Assembly: GCF_024707505.1 (NCBI RefSeq)
Contig: NZ_CP102604.1
Location: 1,178,001-1,242,000 of the forward strand
DNA: 64,000 nt
Direction of reading: 5' to 3'
Source of the DNA: Pantoea sp. SOD02
GTDB taxonomy: Bacteria > Pseudomonadota > Gammaproteobacteria > Enterobacterales > Enterobacteriaceae
This document shows, one piece after another, positions 34,842 to 46,304 of this stretch. Position 1 is the stretch's first letter; every line of letters begins with the position of its first letter. The notes below the pieces were generated by a model that saw only the letters and a list, made by a program, of their open reading frames with translations, did not search any database and was not told the DNA's origin. The position numbers and the translations under genes were made by a program.

Positions 34842-35888
34842 TTAGTGCCAGGCAATGCTGGTAACATCTTGTTCATGTAGATCAAACAAGCTGGTGTGAA
34901 CCATTGATGGATAGGTAGTGATCCCATCCTGGGTTTGCCAGTCATCTAGCATCAGGTCAGTTAAGACCAACGGCAACAGTGACGCTGGCGTTTCATCCTG
35001 TGGAGCGACCCAGTCGATTAGCGCGACATCAATGATATCCAGCTGACTTTCCTCAATTGGCAACAGAATGATGCTGGGTTTGGCTTCGATGATAAATAGC
35101 CAATCGACTTTGCTGCCAACGACACCCTGCGCACTCGTCGGCATGGCACTGAAGGTATGCTGAGCGGCGGGCAAATCCGCAGGCAGTGCAAACTGCCATT
35201 GACCGTCATCCGCAATCTCCTGGCTTCCAACCAACACATCATCAATGTAAAAGCGCAAGATAGAACCCACAGGTGCATCACCACTGAATAGGGTATTGCC
35301 GTTTTCATCCTGGGTATCGCGATTGATGGTTACCTCGCTCTCCACTGCGGCATGCGTTGTGATCGTTACCAACGACGCCGGCTCGCTGGCAGCCTGTTCA
35401 GGCAATACCAAAAGTTCATGTATCGCCACATCAACAGATTGCGGATTGGATTCTGCTGCCCAGTTTGATGAAACTGGCAATGCAATATCCGTCCCCAGCA
35501 ACTCAAAGTTCCATTGATTTTCAGTATCATCTGCAATCAATGAATGCGCCACGTGCAGAGTTGGGGACGGTGAGCTTGCTGGCAGGATCGCCACTGCGGG
35601 CTGAGCAAGGGCCGCTTCCGCGTTAACCCCATTATTTCCAACAAGTGGCAGTTGCAGATGCATCTCGTTGTAGCGATGCTCAATGCTGATGGCGGTAGCG
35701 ATAAACGCATTGGCACAAGATGCGTGCGCTGACGTATAGGGATTGGTGATGTCTTTCGGCGTGGTGCGCGTTTTTAGCGCCTCCAGGCTCTCTTCTGATG
35801 CGCCATAGTGCCGCGCCTCTGAGGATGGACCTGACACATCCGGTGCTCGTAGTACATCGAGCGCCTTTCTATGAAAGGAAGTTTGCAT
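34842..35888 (-). CDS. Orphan protein with one Bap-type Ig-like domain
   Basis: 348 residues from the ATG at 35888, chosen because GAAGGT lies 7 nt upstream; a reading to 35912 adds 8 residues. No signal peptide. Residues about 190-245 (SGDAPVGSILRFYIDDVLVG, then SQEIADDGQWQFALPADLPA) look like one Ig-like repeat of large biofilm adhesins. The flanks are acidic and low in cysteine, with a LPLVLTDLMLDDWQ segment near the C terminus. It sits between tatE and lipA, which are neighbours in E. coli. It might be a remnant of an adhesin or a short novel protein. I do not recognise a named family. Confidence 0.72.
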   Translation of the reverse strand: MQTSFHRKALDVLRAPDVSGPSSEARHYGASEESLEALKTRTTPKDITNPYTSAHASCANAFIATAISIEHRYNEMHLQLPLVGNNGVNAEAALAQPAVAILPASSPSPTLHVAHSLIADDTENQWNFELLGTDIALPVSSNWAAESNPQSVDVAIHELLVLPEQAASEPASLVTITTHAAVESEVTINRDTQDENGNTLFSGDAPVGSILRFYIDDVLVGSQEIADDGQWQFALPADLPAAQHTFSAMPTSAQGVVGSKVDWLFIIEAKPSIILLPIEESQLDIIDVALIDWVAPQDETPASLLPLVLTDLMLDDWQTQDGITTYPSMVHTSLFDLHEQDVTSIAWH

Positions 35889-36036
35889 AATCTGACCTTC
35901 AAAAAAATACACTGAGAAAAAGCGAAATAGGCTCTTATGGCCTCAGCGGTTAAAGCGTCAGGTTTGCGACAAAGATTAAGTGGGGGCGGGGGATTTTTGC
36001 GATTGCGCCCTATTAAGAACGCAATCGCGAGGAATA

Positions 36037-37002
36037 TTACTTAACTTCCAGACCTTTGGCCTGCATATCAGCATGATAAGACGAGCGCACAAACGGGCCG
36101 CAGGCGGCATGGGTGAAGCCCATCGCCATCGCTTCTTCTTTCATCTCATCAAACTCGGCTGGGCTAACATAGCGCTGTACCGGCAAGTGGTGACGGCTCG
36201 GCTGCAGATACTGTCCCAGCGTCAGCATGGTGACGCCGTGGCGACGCAGATCGCGCATCACTTCAACGATTTCGGCATTGGTTTCGCCCAGGCCTACCAT
36301 CAAACCCGATTTGGTCGGGATATCCGGATGCGCTTCTTTGAAACGCTCCAGCAGCTTCAGTGACCAATCGTAGTTGGCGCCCGGACGAACCTGACGGTAA
36401 ACGCGCGGCACGTTTTCCAGATTGTGGTTAAACACATCCGGTGGCGTTGCGGTGAGAATTTCCAGGGCGCGATCCATACGACCACGGAAGTCCGGCACCA
36501 GCGTTTCAATTTTGATGGTAGGGCTTTTTTCGCGAATAGCGCTGATGCAGTCAGCAAAATGCTGAGCACCGCCGTCGCGCAGGTCATCGCGGTCCACCGA
36601 AGTAATCACCACATAACGCAACGCCATATCGGCGATGGTTTGTGCCAGTTTCAGCGGTTCGTTAGCGTCAGGCATATTCGGACGACCATGCGCCACGTCG
36701 CAGAATGGGCAGCGACGTGTACAAATCGCGCCGAGGATCATAAAGGTCGCGGTGCCGTGGTTAAAACACTCTGCAAGGTTAGGACATGAGGCTTCTTCAC
36801 ACACCGAGTGCAGACCGTTTTTGCGCATCGCGGCTTTGATGCCCTGAATGCGGCTGGAGTCTGCAGGCAGTTTGATCTTCATCCATTCCGGCTTACGCAG
36901 AATTTCTTCACGCTCAACCATCACGGTTTTCACCGGGATCAGCGCCATTTTGTCGGCATCGCGATACTTGACGCCACGTTCCATCTGAATTGGTTTACTC
37001 AT
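36037..37002 (-). CDS. lipA: LipA, lipoyl synthase
   Basis: 321 residues, as in E. coli. Auxiliary iron-sulphur cluster cysteines C68, C73 and C79; radical-SAM cysteines C94, C98 and C101; and the C-terminal RSSYHA motif whose serine ligates the auxiliary cluster. It inserts two sulphur atoms into the octanoyl group on E2 subunits and GcvH. In E. coli ybeF separates lipA from lipB; here only 176 nt does. The gap upstream holds its own promoter space. Confidence 0.97.
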   Translation of the reverse strand: MSKPIQMERGVKYRDADKMALIPVKTVMVEREEILRKPEWMKIKLPADSSRIQGIKAAMRKNGLHSVCEEASCPNLAECFNHGTATFMILGAICTRRCPFCDVAHGRPNMPDANEPLKLAQTIADMALRYVVITSVDRDDLRDGGAQHFADCISAIREKSPTIKIETLVPDFRGRMDRALEILTATPPDVFNHNLENVPRVYRQVRPGANYDWSLKLLERFKEAHPDIPTKSGLMVGLGETNAEIVEVMRDLRRHGVTMLTLGQYLQPSRHHLPVQRYVSPAEFDEMKEEAMAMGFTHAACGPFVRSSYHADMQAKGLEVK

Positions 37003-37178
37003 AAATCTGCAGGTTCCGGTCGGGATTGCGATTTGAAAGCTTCCTCACTCAAACTGAGAACCAGGCTTTCAACTTTTTTTGAAAATATGGCAAAAATTAT
37101 ATCATCTCGTCTGTTCATAAGCAGCCGATTAGCCAGTGCAAAAGTTACAATTTTGTAAATGCGCACGTACAGTCAAGG

Positions 37179-37829
37179 TCAGACTGCGGCATCACTTTGC
37201 CATTCCAGTTGGGTAAATCCGCTTAAACGGGCGAAATGCTGCACCAGACGCGGCCGCACATCGGCGGGCGTGACGCCCGACTGCAGCTGGCTGAGTTGCG
37301 TCATCTGCATTCCGGCATATCCGCAGGGATTGATGCGCAGAAAGGGCGCGAGATCCATCGCCACATTCAGCGCCAGGCCGTGAAACGAGCAGCCTTTACG
37401 GATGCGCAGCCCCAGCGAGCAAATCTTGTCATCGCCCACGTACACGCCTGGCGCATCCGGTCGCGCACGCGCGCTGATGTCATAGTCGGCCAGCGTGGCG
37501 ATCACCGTTTCTTCCAGTGCTGTCACTAACTCGCGTACGCCCATCTTGCGACGTTTCACGTCGATCAGCACATACATCACCTGTTGGCCGGGGCCGTGAT
37601 AGGTGACCTGGCCGCCGCGATCGCTTTGCACCACTGGAATATCGCCCGGCATCAGCAGATGTTCGGCTTTACCTGCCTGACCTTGGGTAAACACTGGATG
37701 ATGTTCCACCAGCCAGATTTCATCGGCGGTGTTGCTGTCGCGTTGATCGGTAAAGTGATGCATCGCATCGGAGATGGGTTGCCAATCGCGCTGGCCGAGT
37801 TGACGAACAAGAAGCGTATTAGCTGACAA
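37179..37829 (-). CDS. lipB: LipB, octanoyl-ACP:protein octanoyltransferase
   Basis: 216 residues. [13 protein letters not shown] forms the substrate pocket, and the catalytic pair K135 and C169 falls at the E. coli positions. LipB moves octanoate from acyl carrier protein to the lipoyl domains, the step before LipA. It follows ybeD by 69 nt, with an 11-bp hairpin in the gap. Confidence 0.97.
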   Translation of the reverse strand: MSANTLLVRQLGQRDWQPISDAMHHFTDQRDSNTADEIWLVEHHPVFTQGQAGKAEHLLMPGDIPVVQSDRGGQVTYHGPGQQVMYVLIDVKRRKMGVRELVTALEETVIATLADYDISARARPDAPGVYVGDDKICSLGLRIRKGCSFHGLALNVAMDLAPFLRINPCGYAGMQMTQLSQLQSGVTPADVRPRLVQHFARLSGFTQLEWQSDAAV

Positions 37830-37866
37830 AGCAGAGATCCGGTAAAGAGTGGAAGGCAGAGTATAA

Positions 37867-37892
37867 CGCTGGCAAAGCGGACTTTGCCAGCG
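37867..37892. other. Hairpin between ybeD and lipB
   Basis: Perfect 11-bp stem CGCTGGCAAAG/CTTTGCCAGCG with a 4-nt loop and no T-run. It is probably an RNA-processing or attenuating structure. Confidence 0.6.
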
Positions 37893-37898
37893 CCAGAA

Positions 37899-38162
37899 TT
37901 ACAGCACCATCCGCACGATTTCGATGTTGCCCAGCTCTTCGTACAGGGTTTCAACCTGCTCAATGTGGGTGGCGATGATGGTAATGGAAACCGAGTGATA
38001 GTTGCCTTTGCTGCTTGGCTTAACGTCCGGTTTGTAATCGCCTGGCGCGTGGCGCTGCACCACTTCAACCACTTGATCAACCAGCTCCGGTTGCGCCAAA
38101 CCCATCACTTTGTAGGTGAAAGGCGTAGGGAATTCGAGCAGTTCATTCAATTTGGTTTTCAT
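37899..38162 (-). CDS. ybeD: YbeD, DUF493 family protein
   Basis: 87 residues, matching the E. coli YbeD length and pattern ([20 protein letters not shown], then [20 protein letters not shown]). The fold is ferredoxin-like (ACT-like) and is thought to be regulatory; the function is unproven. A terminator separates it from dacA upstream, so it probably has its own promoter, and lipB follows on the same strand. Confidence 0.94.
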   Translation of the reverse strand: MKTKLNELLEFPTPFTYKVMGLAQPELVDQVVEVVQRHAPGDYKPDVKPSSKGNYHSVSITIIATHIEQVETLYEELGNIEIVRMVL

Positions 38163-38179
38163 ACATTGACTCCGGTGCT

Positions 38180-38210
38180 TAAAAAAACAGGCTCCCGCCG
38201 AGGCGGGAGC
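38180..38210 (-). terminator. Intrinsic terminator of dacA
   Basis: On the minus strand GCTCCCGCC/GGCGGGAGC, then CTGTTTTTTT. It lies about 50 nt past the dacA stop. Confidence 0.92.
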
Positions 38211-38259
38211 AAAGATAGTAGCTTATTTGGGGGCAAATTGGCGTTTTTTCAAGCGCGCC

Positions 38260-39471
38260 TTAGCCAAACCAGTGGTGGAACATCAGTTTGATGTAATCGA
38301 TGATGCGGCCGAAGAAACCGCCTTCTTTCACTTCGTTCAGCACCACCAGCGGACGCTGTTCAACTGTTTTGCCATCCAGCTGGAAGTTGATGCTGCCCAC
38401 CACCTGATTTTTCTGCAGCGGTGCGTGCAGTTCAGTGTTGTTCAGCACGTAGCTGGCTTTCAGGTCTTTCATGCGGCCACGTGGGATGGTCAGATAGGCA
38501 TCTTTTTCCACGCCCAGCTGAACACGATCGCTGTCACCGAACCACACGGGCTCAGACGCAAACTCTTTGCCTGCTTTCAGCGGTGCCACGGTTTCGAAGA
38601 AGCGGAAGCCCCACGTCAGCAATTTCTTGCTCTCGGTTTCACGGCCTTTATAAGTACGACCGCCCATCACTGCGGAGATCAAACGCATCTGGCCTTCAGT
38701 GGCAGAGGCAACCAGGTTGTAGCCCGCTGCGTCTGTGTGACCGGTTTTGATGCCATCCACGTTCAGGCTGGTATCCCACAGCAAACCGTTACGGTTAGTC
38801 TGCTTGATGTTGTTAAAGGTGAAATCTTTTTCACGGTAAACCGCGTACTCATCTGGCACGTCACGGATCAGCGCCTGGCCGATCAACGCCATATCGCGCG
38901 GCGAGCTGTATTGGCCTTCCGCATCCAAACCGTGCACGGTCTGGAAATGGGTGTTTTTCAGGCCTAATGCGCCAACGTAGTTGTTCATCAGGTTAACGAA
39001 CGCGTCCTGACTGCCGGCAACATAATCCGCCATCGCCACACAAGCATCATTACCTGATTGCAGCACGATGCCGCGCGTCAGCTGAGAAACCGGTACACGA
39101 TCGCCTGGCTTCAGGAACATCAGGGATGAACCTTTAAATACCGGATTACCGGTTGCCCAGGCATCTTTGCCCACGGTCACGATGTCATCGTTATGGATTT
39201 TGCCCGCTTTGACCGCCTGACCAATCACGTAGCTGGTCATCATTTTGGTCAAACTTGCCGGATCGCGGCGTGCATCCGCGTTCTTTTCGGCCAGCACTTT
39301 GCCGGAGTTATAGTCGATCAGCACATAAGCTTCAGCATCAATGTCCGGCACGCCCGGAATCATAGTCTTAAGGTTAACATCGTCCGCAAAAGCGACATGG
39401 CTGAGAGAAAGGGCGACCAGTGATCCCACTGTCAGGCGTTTCAGAAAACGAGAAGGTTTCAGCGTATTCAT
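38260..39471 (-). CDS. dacA: DacA (PBP5), D-alanyl-D-alanine carboxypeptidase
   Basis: 403 residues from the ATG at 39471, as in E. coli; a longer frame to 39582 has no support. A signal peptide ends at AFA (residue 29). SxxK is S73-L-T-K76, SGN lies in [11 protein letters not shown], and KTG in [13 protein letters not shown]. The C-terminal amphipathic helix ([20 protein letters not shown]) anchors it to the inner membrane from outside. It trims the terminal D-Ala of pentapeptides and helps keep cell shape. Confidence 0.96.
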   Translation of the reverse strand: MNTLKPSRFLKRLTVGSLVALSLSHVAFADDVNLKTMIPGVPDIDAEAYVLIDYNSGKVLAEKNADARRDPASLTKMMTSYVIGQAVKAGKIHNDDIVTVGKDAWATGNPVFKGSSLMFLKPGDRVPVSQLTRGIVLQSGNDACVAMADYVAGSQDAFVNLMNNYVGALGLKNTHFQTVHGLDAEGQYSSPRDMALIGQALIRDVPDEYAVYREKDFTFNNIKQTNRNGLLWDTSLNVDGIKTGHTDAAGYNLVASATEGQMRLISAVMGGRTYKGRETESKKLLTWGFRFFETVAPLKAGKEFASEPVWFGDSDRVQLGVEKDAYLTIPRGRMKDLKASYVLNNTELHAPLQKNQVVGSINFQLDGKTVEQRPLVVLNEVKEGGFFGRIIDYIKLMFHHWFG

Positions 39472-39588
39472 GTTCAGGACTACAACATCCGTGGGTTTAG
39501 AGTGAAAAAAGTGCCTAACTATAGCAAACGCCCGATCGGGCGACATCTTGCTTTGCAAATCAGTTTCAGCAGGAAATGTCACTGTCCG

Positions 39589-40683
39589 TTACATCGATGG
39601 TCGGGCAGTGGTAATAAATGAGCTCATTTGCGCTTCAGTGTTCAGACGCTGCTGCAACGCGGCGGCTTCGGCACGGCTTTGATAGCCACCTAACTGAATG
39701 CGATAGACGTTGCCATTGGCTTCAACGGCACCCGGTACGCCAAAACGTTTACCCAGGCTTTCCGCCAGCTGGCGCGCCCGCGCTGGATCGTTAATCGCGC
39801 CAACCTGCACCACATAACCGCTGCCGGCATGGGCATTCTGGCTGCTGGCAGGCGCTGCTGCTGCGGCTGGCGCGGAAGAGGCTGGTGCTGCTGGCGCGGC
39901 AACCGGCTCGCTGCCTTCCAGCACACCCGTGGCTAACGGCTGCGGTGCGCCGAGAAAGCCGCTGCTCTGAACTGGCGCACCCATGCTGTCACTGCTTTGC
40001 AAGGTGCTGTTATCCACCGCGCGCACATCTTGCGGTGCAGGCGCTGGCGCAGTATTGGCGCTGCCGCCCATCATCACCATGCCGCCGCCGAGATCCGGAC
40101 GTGCGGGCAGGGCGTAGCTCTGTTTGGCGACGGTGGTACCGATGGTGCCGGGACCAGAAACTGAGCCATCCGGCGCCACTTTGATGTAATCAACGCGCAC
40201 GCGAGTATTGTTAGAGATATTCAGGCGATCGCCCGCCGCACGCGACAGGTCGATAATGCGGCCTGGCGTATAAGGACCGCGATCGTTAACGCGCACCACA
40301 ATCTGGCGACCGTTGGCGAGGTTAGTCACGCGCACATAGCTCGGCAGCGGCAGCGTAGGATGCGCGGCGGTCATGGCTTCCGGATCGTAAGATTCACCGA
40401 TAGCAGTGCGATTACCCTGCGCTTCGTCACCGTACCAGGTGGCTAAACCCACTTCGCTGTAGTTCGAAGGATCTTTGATCACGCGGTAGTTTTTACCGTT
40501 GACGCTGTAATCCTGGCTGGTGGAAGGATTGATCGGTTCATAGCGTGGTTCAACGCCAGGAATTTCCACTACCGGGCCGTTATAGGCCGGTTGCGGTGGC
40601 GCAGTATTATTCTGCGGTTCCGGTGTGGAACAGGCAGCCAGTACCAATGATGCCAGTGCAACCCCAAGCCAGTCCTTACGCAT
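39589..40683 (-). CDS. rlpA: RlpA, septal lytic transglycosylase-type lipoprotein
   Basis: 364 residues. The lipobox LVLAAC gives lipid-modified C18. The double-psi barrel (GLATWYGDEAQGNRTAIGES, with the HPTLPLPSYVRVTNLANGR segment and RVNDRGPYTPGRIIDLS) follows. A long Ala-Pro-rich linker leads to a C-terminal SPOR domain (GYVVQVGAINDPARARQLAE), which binds denuded septal glycan. RlpA is known to cleave naked glycan in Pseudomonas; in enterics activity is less clear. It is downstream of mrdB in the elongation cluster. Confidence 0.95.
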   Translation of the reverse strand: MRKDWLGVALASLVLAACSTPEPQNNTAPPQPAYNGPVVEIPGVEPRYEPINPSTSQDYSVNGKNYRVIKDPSNYSEVGLATWYGDEAQGNRTAIGESYDPEAMTAAHPTLPLPSYVRVTNLANGRQIVVRVNDRGPYTPGRIIDLSRAAGDRLNISNNTRVRVDYIKVAPDGSVSGPGTIGTTVAKQSYALPARPDLGGGMVMMGGSANTAPAPAPQDVRAVDNSTLQSSDSMGAPVQSSGFLGAPQPLATGVLEGSEPVAAPAAPASSAPAAAAAPASSQNAHAGSGYVVQVGAINDPARARQLAESLGKRFGVPGAVEANGNVYRIQLGGYQSRAEAAALQQRLNTEAQMSSFITTARPSM

Positions 40684-40693
40684 GTGCAGCCTC

Positions 40694-41812
40694 TTAAACG
40701 CTTTTAGATAACATTTTTCGATGAGTATGGATTGACATCACAATGCCAAATCCAGCCATTAACACAATCAATGCCGATCCGCCGTAGCTCACCAGCGGCA
40801 GCGGTACGCCAACCACCGGTAAGATACCACTTACCATGCCAATGTTAACGAAAACATAAACGAATAAAATCAGCATCAAACCGCCCGCCATCACGCGACC
40901 AAAAGTGGTTTGCGCGCGCGCAGCAATAATCAGTCCGCGCATGATCAGCAGCAAATAGAGTACCAGCAATAACAACACACCAACCAGGCCAAGTTCTTCC
41001 GCTAACACGGCAAAGATAAAGTCGGTATGACGCTCAGGCAGGAATTCCAGCTGCGATTGGGTGCCGTGCAGCCAGCCTTTGCCGCGCAGGCCACCGGAAC
41101 CGATAGCAATCTTCGACTGGATGATGTGATAACCGGCGCCGAGCGGATCGCTTTCCGGGTCCAGCAGCATCATCACGCGGTCGCGCTGATAATCGTGCAT
41201 CAGGAAGAACCACAAAATCGGGATAAAGGCCGCCACTAGCAGCACGGCGATACCAATCAGTTTCCAGCTCATACCGGATAAAAACAGCACAAACAGTCCG
41301 GAAGCGGCGATCAGAATCGACGTACCCAAGTCAGGCTGGGCAGCCACCAGCAGCGTTGGCATGAAAATCAGCACCAGCGCGATGCCGGTGTTTTTCAGCG
41401 TCGGCGGGCAGACATCGCGGTTAATAAAGCGCGCCACCATCAGCGGCACGGCAATCTTGGCGATCTCCGAGGGCTGGAAGCGCACAAAACCAAGATCGAG
41501 CCAGCGCTGTGCGCCTTTACTGATGTGGCCAAATGCATCCACCGCGATCAGCAATATCACGCAGACAATATAGAGATAGGGCGCCCAGCTTTCATAAACG
41601 CGCGGCGGCACCTGCGCCAGCACCAGCATGATGACGATTCCCATGGCGATCTGCCCGAACTTACGCTCGGTCATGCCGGGATCCTGTCCGCTGGCACTCC
41701 AGATGACGATGGCGCTGTAGGTCAGCAAGCTGAGAATGATCAGCATAAACAGCGGGTCGATATGGATGCGCGTCCAGATCGATCTTTTCTGCGGACTATC
41801 GTTCATGGACAT
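40694..41812 (-). CDS. mrdB: RodA (MrdB), SEDS peptidoglycan glycosyltransferase
   Basis: 372 residues with about ten membrane segments, nearly identical to E. coli RodA in long stretches ([69 protein letters not shown]). RodA polymerises glycan strands during elongation with PBP2 as its transpeptidase. It follows mrdA by 2 nt. Two ATGs two codons apart can serve as the start. Confidence 0.97.
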   Translation of the reverse strand: MSMNDSPQKRSIWTRIHIDPLFMLIILSLLTYSAIVIWSASGQDPGMTERKFGQIAMGIVIMLVLAQVPPRVYESWAPYLYIVCVILLIAVDAFGHISKGAQRWLDLGFVRFQPSEIAKIAVPLMVARFINRDVCPPTLKNTGIALVLIFMPTLLVAAQPDLGTSILIAASGLFVLFLSGMSWKLIGIAVLLVAAFIPILWFFLMHDYQRDRVMMLLDPESDPLGAGYHIIQSKIAIGSGGLRGKGWLHGTQSQLEFLPERHTDFIFAVLAEELGLVGVLLLLVLYLLLIMRGLIIAARAQTTFGRVMAGGLMLILFVYVFVNIGMVSGILPVVGVPLPLVSYGGSALIVLMAGFGIVMSIHTHRKMLSKSV

Positions 41813-41814
41813 TG

Positions 41815-43719
41815 TTATTCACCTTCGTAGCCGGGCGGCGTCGGTACGGCTTCTGGCAGCACGGTATTATTGTCGCCTAACATAATGTGGTCGAGAATCT
41901 GGCGCATCACAGTGCCGACAGCCGGACCTGCGCCGCCGTTTTCCAGAATCATGGTGACGGCCACGCGCGGCTTATCGTACGGCGCGTAAGCGGTCATTAA
42001 TTTATGGTCGCGCAGACGCTCTGCAATCTTGTGAGCGTTATAGACTTCATTTTCTTTCAGACCGTAAACCTGCGCGGTACCGGATTTAGCGGCGATTTTG
42101 TAAGGCGCATCGGCAAAACTCTTGTGTGCCGTACCGTTGGCGCGGTTCGCTACGCCATACATGCCGTCTTTAGCAATTTCCCAGTAGCCTGAGTGAATAT
42201 CGCCAATCGGTGCATCCGGCGGCTGGCGATAGGGCACCATGGTTTGGCCTTCACGCGTGGCGCGCAGTAAGTGCGGCACCTTGATCACGCCGTCGTTAAT
42301 CAGAATCATCATCGCTTTGTTCATCTGAATCGGCGTCGCGGTCCAGTAACCTTGGCCGATACCAACCGGAATGGTGTCACCCTGATACCACGGCTTCTTA
42401 AAGCGCTTTAGCTTCCACTCGCGCGTAGGCATGTTGCCCGCGCTCTCCTGCGGCAGGTCAATGCCGGTGCGATGGCCGTAACCAAACTTGGTCATCCACT
42501 CTGACAGGCGATCAATGCCCATATCGTAAGCGACCTGATAGAAGAAGGTATCCGCCGATTCTTCCAGAGATTTGGTGACGTTCAGGCGTCCGTGGCCCCA
42601 TTTTTTCCAGTCACGATAGCGCTTTTCTGAGCCGGGCAGTTGCCACCAACCGGGATCAAACAGGCTAGTGTTGCGGTTGATCACGCCTGCGCTCAGCGCC
42701 GACACGGCAACGTAAGGTTTCACCGTAGAAGCCGGTGGATAGGAAGCTTGCAGCGCACGGTTATACAGCGGACGGTTTTCGTCGCTCAACAGCGCTTTGT
42801 AATCTTTACTGGAGATGCCGTCGACAAACAGGTTTGGGTCGTAACTCGGCGTTGACACCAGCGCAAGGATTTCGCCGGTGCGCGGATCGCTCACTACTAC
42901 CGCCGCGCGGCTGCCGGTCAGCAAGGTTTCGATGTATTGCTGCAGCTTGAGGTCAACCGTCAGATAGATATCGCGTCCGGCCTGCGGAGACTGCTCGTGC
43001 AACTGGCGGATGACGCGGCCACGGTTGTTAACTTCAACCTCTTCATAACCGGTTTTGCCGTGCAGCACATCTTCGTAATAGTTCTCGATGCCAAGCTTGC
43101 CGATATCATGCGTGGCCGCATAGTTTGGCCATTTGCCTTCCTGATCGAGGCGCGTGACATCGCGATCGTTAATTTTGGAGACGTAGCCCACCACGTGCGT
43201 CAGCGTCTGGCCGTAAGGATAGTAGCGGCGCTGGTAGCCTTTTACTTCCACGCCAGGAAAACGGTATTGATTGACGGCAAAACGCGCTACCTGCACCTCG
43301 TTTAAACCGATTTTGACCGGAATCGAGGTAAAGCGGCGTGAGCGTTTGCGCTCTTTTTCAAACGCATCGATATCGTCGTCGGTCAGATCCAGCACCGGAC
43401 GCAGATCCTGTAAGGTCTGCTTCAGGTTTTCGACCTTTTCCGGCATCAGTTCGGCCTGATAGATGGTGCGATTTAACGCCAGCGGCACGCCGTTACGATC
43501 AAAAATAATGCCGCGACTCGGCGCCACCGGCACCAGCTTGATGCGGTTTTCATTCGAACGGGTGCTGTAGTCGTCAAAGCGCAGAATTTGCAGGTGGTAC
43601 ATATTGACCACCAGAATGCTGGAGAGCAGCAGGATGCCAACAAAAGCCACCAATGCTCGGCGGACAAAAAGTTTCTGTTCGGCAGTGTAATCGCGAAAGG
43701 CGTTGCTCTGTAATTTCAT
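41815..43719 (-). CDS. mrdA: PBP2 (MrdA), elongasome D,D-transpeptidase
   Basis: 634 residues. One N-terminal membrane anchor (residues 22-42), a pedestal domain, then the transpeptidase domain with S331-T-V-K334 (SxxK), a SAD-type SxN region and [20 protein letters not shown] is the PBP-dimer-domain signature. It crosslinks side-wall peptidoglycan as partner of RodA. It follows rlmH by 33 nt in an order kept with E. coli. Confidence 0.97.
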   Translation of the reverse strand: MKLQSNAFRDYTAEQKLFVRRALVAFVGILLLSSILVVNMYHLQILRFDDYSTRSNENRIKLVPVAPSRGIIFDRNGVPLALNRTIYQAELMPEKVENLKQTLQDLRPVLDLTDDDIDAFEKERKRSRRFTSIPVKIGLNEVQVARFAVNQYRFPGVEVKGYQRRYYPYGQTLTHVVGYVSKINDRDVTRLDQEGKWPNYAATHDIGKLGIENYYEDVLHGKTGYEEVEVNNRGRVIRQLHEQSPQAGRDIYLTVDLKLQQYIETLLTGSRAAVVVSDPRTGEILALVSTPSYDPNLFVDGISSKDYKALLSDENRPLYNRALQASYPPASTVKPYVAVSALSAGVINRNTSLFDPGWWQLPGSEKRYRDWKKWGHGRLNVTKSLEESADTFFYQVAYDMGIDRLSEWMTKFGYGHRTGIDLPQESAGNMPTREWKLKRFKKPWYQGDTIPVGIGQGYWTATPIQMNKAMMILINDGVIKVPHLLRATREGQTMVPYRQPPDAPIGDIHSGYWEIAKDGMYGVANRANGTAHKSFADAPYKIAAKSGTAQVYGLKENEVYNAHKIAERLRDHKLMTAYAPYDKPRVAVTMILENGGAGPAVGTVMRQILDHIMLGDNNTVLPEAVPTPPGYEGE

Positions 43720-43752
43720 CCGCTACATTTATTGTCTGGGGTTGTCAGGCGT

Positions 43753-44223
43753 TTATTCACGATGATAAGGATGATTCGTGGTGATGCTCCACGCACGATA
43801 CAGGCTTTCCGCTACCAGCACACGCACCAGCGGATGTGGCAACGTGAGCGCTGACAGTGACCAGCTTTGTTCGGCAGCGGCCTTGCACGCGGGCGCCAGT
43901 CCTTCCGGACCGCCGATCAACAGGCTGACATCGCGGCCATCCAGTTTCCAGCGTTCAAGTTGCTGCGCCAGCTGCGGGGTTTCCCACGGCTGTCCGGGGA
44001 TATCCAGCGTGACAATACGATTGCCTTTACCCACGGCGGCCAGCATCGCTTCACCTTCTTTTTCCAGAATGCGTTTGATGTCGGCGTTCTTGCCGCGTTT
44101 GCCAGCAGTCACTTCGATCAGTTCAAACGGCATATCTTTCGGGAAGCGGCGCAGATACTCCATGAAACCGGTCTGAACCCAGTCGGGCATTTTAGTGCCG
44201 ACGGCTACAAGCTGCAGTTTCAC
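43753..44223 (-). CDS. rlmH: RlmH, 23S rRNA pseudouridine-1915 N3-methyltransferase
   Basis: 156 residues of the SPOUT class. The trefoil-knot segments [20 protein letters not shown] and [20 protein letters not shown] are diagnostic, and the C-terminal HPYHRE is typical. It methylates pseudouridine 1915 in helix 69 of 70S ribosomes. It follows rsfS by 3 nt. Confidence 0.97.
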   Translation of the reverse strand: MKLQLVAVGTKMPDWVQTGFMEYLRRFPKDMPFELIEVTAGKRGKNADIKRILEKEGEAMLAAVGKGNRIVTLDIPGQPWETPQLAQQLERWKLDGRDVSLLIGGPEGLAPACKAAAEQSWSLSALTLPHPLVRVLVAESLYRAWSITTNHPYHRE

Positions 44224-44226
44224 GTC

Positions 44227-44544
44227 TTAGCTCCAGAGTTTTTCCAGCTCGTACAGCTGGCGGCTCTCTGCTTCCATCACGTGCACAATCACGTCACCCA
44301 GGTCAACGACCACCCAATCGGAGGCGGTTTTGCTGTCAACACCCAGCGGCTTAAGGCCGGCAGTGCGCGATTCCTGCACCACATGATCGGCGATAGAAGC
44401 GACGTGACGTGTTGAAGTGCCGGTGCAAATAATCATGCAATCGGTGATGCTGGATTTGCCCTGAACATCAATAGCAATGATGTCCTGGCCTTTGAGATCA
44501 TCAATCTTATCAATAACGAACTCTTGGAGTGCTTTACCTTGCAA
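44227..44544 (-). CDS. rsfS: RsfS, ribosome silencing factor
   Basis: 105 residues, as in E. coli. [35 protein letters not shown] and [15 protein letters not shown] are typical. RsfS binds ribosomal protein uL14 and blocks subunit joining when nutrients are low. In E. coli phpB/cobC lies between nadD and rsfS; here a 91-nt non-coding gap replaces it. Confidence 0.97.
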   Translation of the reverse strand: MQGKALQEFVIDKIDDLKGQDIIAIDVQGKSSITDCMIICTGTSTRHVASIADHVVQESRTAGLKPLGVDSKTASDWVVVDLGDVIVHVMEAESRQLYELEKLWS

Positions 44545-44635
44545 AAGGTTCCCCTTAAAAACAGGTGATTACGGACGGGCTAACGATGCGAGAAAGGTAG
44601 CCGAAAATGAAGCGGCGCAGTATAGCATGCTGCCT

Positions 44636-45280
44636 TTAGCTGCGATATAAGCCAACGCTATCGATGTAGCCGATCACTGCATCGGGCAATAAATCTGCGC
44701 AGGAGATTCCCGCATGGCGGCGCTGACGGATTTCGGTGGCGGAAATATCGAGCAGCGGCGTATCTGCCAGCCAGATGTGTCCTGCAGGTGAGTGATGAAG
44801 CTGCTGCACATCATCGGCGAGATGCTCATCGAGCCACTGCTGCATCTCAGGCGTTTCCATCTGGGTGGCGTAACCCGGACGCTTACACACCAGCAAATGG
44901 CACAGCGACAGCAAATCTTGCCAGCGATGCCATTTGGCTAACGTTAGCAGAGAATCCTGGCCAATGATAAACCCGAGGGGCTGTTCTGTGCCGCGTTCCG
45001 CACGCAGTGCTTCCAGCGTAGCCACCGTCCATGACGGCGTTGCACGCTCCAGTTCACGCGTATCGATATCAAACAGCGGGCGATCGGCGATGGCACAGCG
45101 CAGCATCTCAACGCGCTGTTGCGCACTGGCTTCCGGCTGCGGGCGATGCGGCGGCACGTTGTTGGGTAGCAATGTGACCTTTTTCAAACCCACTTTCTGG
45201 GCCAGCGCTTCTACCGGGCGGAGATGGCCGTAGTGAATCGGATCGAAGGTGCCGCCAAACAGGGCGTAGAGTTTAGACAT
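44636..45280 (-). CDS. nadD: NadD, nicotinate-nucleotide adenylyltransferase
   Basis: 214 residues. The nucleotidyltransferase motif [14 protein letters not shown] (residues 9-22) and the C-terminal [13 protein letters not shown] are intact. It joins AMP to nicotinate mononucleotide in NAD synthesis. Its start overlaps the holA stop by 8 nt. Confidence 0.97.
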   Translation of the reverse strand: MSKLYALFGGTFDPIHYGHLRPVEALAQKVGLKKVTLLPNNVPPHRPQPEASAQQRVEMLRCAIADRPLFDIDTRELERATPSWTVATLEALRAERGTEQPLGFIIGQDSLLTLAKWHRWQDLLSLCHLLVCKRPGYATQMETPEMQQWLDEHLADDVQQLHHSPAGHIWLADTPLLDISATEIRQRRHAGISCADLLPDAVIGYIDSVGLYRS

Positions 45281-46304
45281 CGGTAAAGCTCAGTGGGAAA
45301 TCGCGGTGACACAGCAGCAGCGACAGCGTTTCCAGCTGCGGCCACAGGTTTTGGCCATAATCCTGCTTCATGCTGAGTTCCAGCTCTGCCAGCAAATGCA
45401 CCGCACGCTGTAAACGCTGCGCATCAAGGCGCTGTAATGCTTCGGTAAACAGCGCGCGACGGTTTTGCCAGATACGCTGCTGATCCATCAGCGTGCGCAG
45501 CGCTTGTTTCGCCTGATTACGTTGCAGATGCAGCAGCGTGAGTAAATCGCGTTGCAGCGTGCGCAGCAGAATCACCGCTTCGCTGTCCTCTTTCTCCAGC
45601 TGATGCAGGATGTGCAGGGCGCGTTTACTTTTTCCCGCCAGCAGCGCATCCACCCAATGGAATGGCGTAAAGTGCGCGGCATCGTTGACAGCGGCCTCGA
45701 CGCGCGGCAGCGTCAATTTACCATCCGGCCACAACAGCGATAAGCGTTCCAGCGCCTGCGACAGCGCAAGCAGATTCCCTTCGTAGCAGTAGCAAAGCAG
45801 CTGGATCGCTGCATCATCGACGCTCAACTTCATCGCTTTGGCGCGACTTGCCACCCAGCGCGGCAGCTGTGCCTGTTCAGGCGTCTGACACGGTACCAAC
45901 ACCGCTTGCGCGCTCAGCGCTTTGAACCAGGCGCTGTTCTCCTGTGCCTTAGTCAATTTCGCCATGCGCAGCACCAGCAAAATATCGCTGTGCAGCAGCG
46001 TAGAGAGTTTCACCAACTGCTCGGCGATAGCGGCGTTTGGACCGTTTTCAGGCAGTTGCAGCGTCAGAGTTTGGCGTTGGGTAAACAGGCTAAGCGATTG
46101 GCAACTGACGAAGATCGCATCCCAATCCGTTTGCGCATCAATGGTGACGCTGAAGTGCTCTTCAAAGCCCTGTGCGCTGGCGGTAGCACGGATCGCATCC
46201 GCGCTTTCCTGAATCAGCAGAGGTTCATTACCGGTGAGAAAATAACAGGCGCGCAGCCCCTCTCGAAGCTGCGCGCTCAGTTGTTCAGGATAAATCCTGA
46301 TCAT
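45273..46304 (-). CDS. holA: HolA, DNA polymerase III delta subunit
   Basis: 343 residues, as in E. coli. It starts [20 protein letters not shown], and [20 protein letters not shown] is the family core. The delta subunit opens the beta clamp within the clamp loader. It overlaps lptE by 4 nt (ATGA) and nadD by 8 nt. Confidence 0.96.
   Translation of the reverse strand: MIRIYPEQLSAQLREGLRACYFLTGNEPLLIQESADAIRATASAQGFEEHFSVTIDAQTDWDAIFVSCQSLSLFTQRQTLTLQLPENGPNAAIAEQLVKLSTLLHSDILLVLRMAKLTKAQENSAWFKALSAQAVLVPCQTPEQAQLPRWVASRAKAMKLSVDDAAIQLLCYCYEGNLLALSQALERLSLLWPDGKLTLPRVEAAVNDAAHFTPFHWVDALLAGKSKRALHILHQLEKEDSEAVILLRTLQRDLLTLLHLQRNQAKQALRTLMDQQRIWQNRRALFTEALQRLDAQRLQRAVHLLAELELSMKQDYGQNLWPQLETLSLLLCHRDFPLSFTDV

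Noticed and set aside
38115..38135. A GTAGGG match inside ybeD as a further REP unit
   Set aside because: It is coding sequence without the paired stem, so it does not belong to the repeat family.
38227..38967. A 246-codon open frame antisense to dacA
   Set aside because: dacA matches PBP5 over its full length with all motifs; the antisense frame has no ribosome-binding site and no family pattern.
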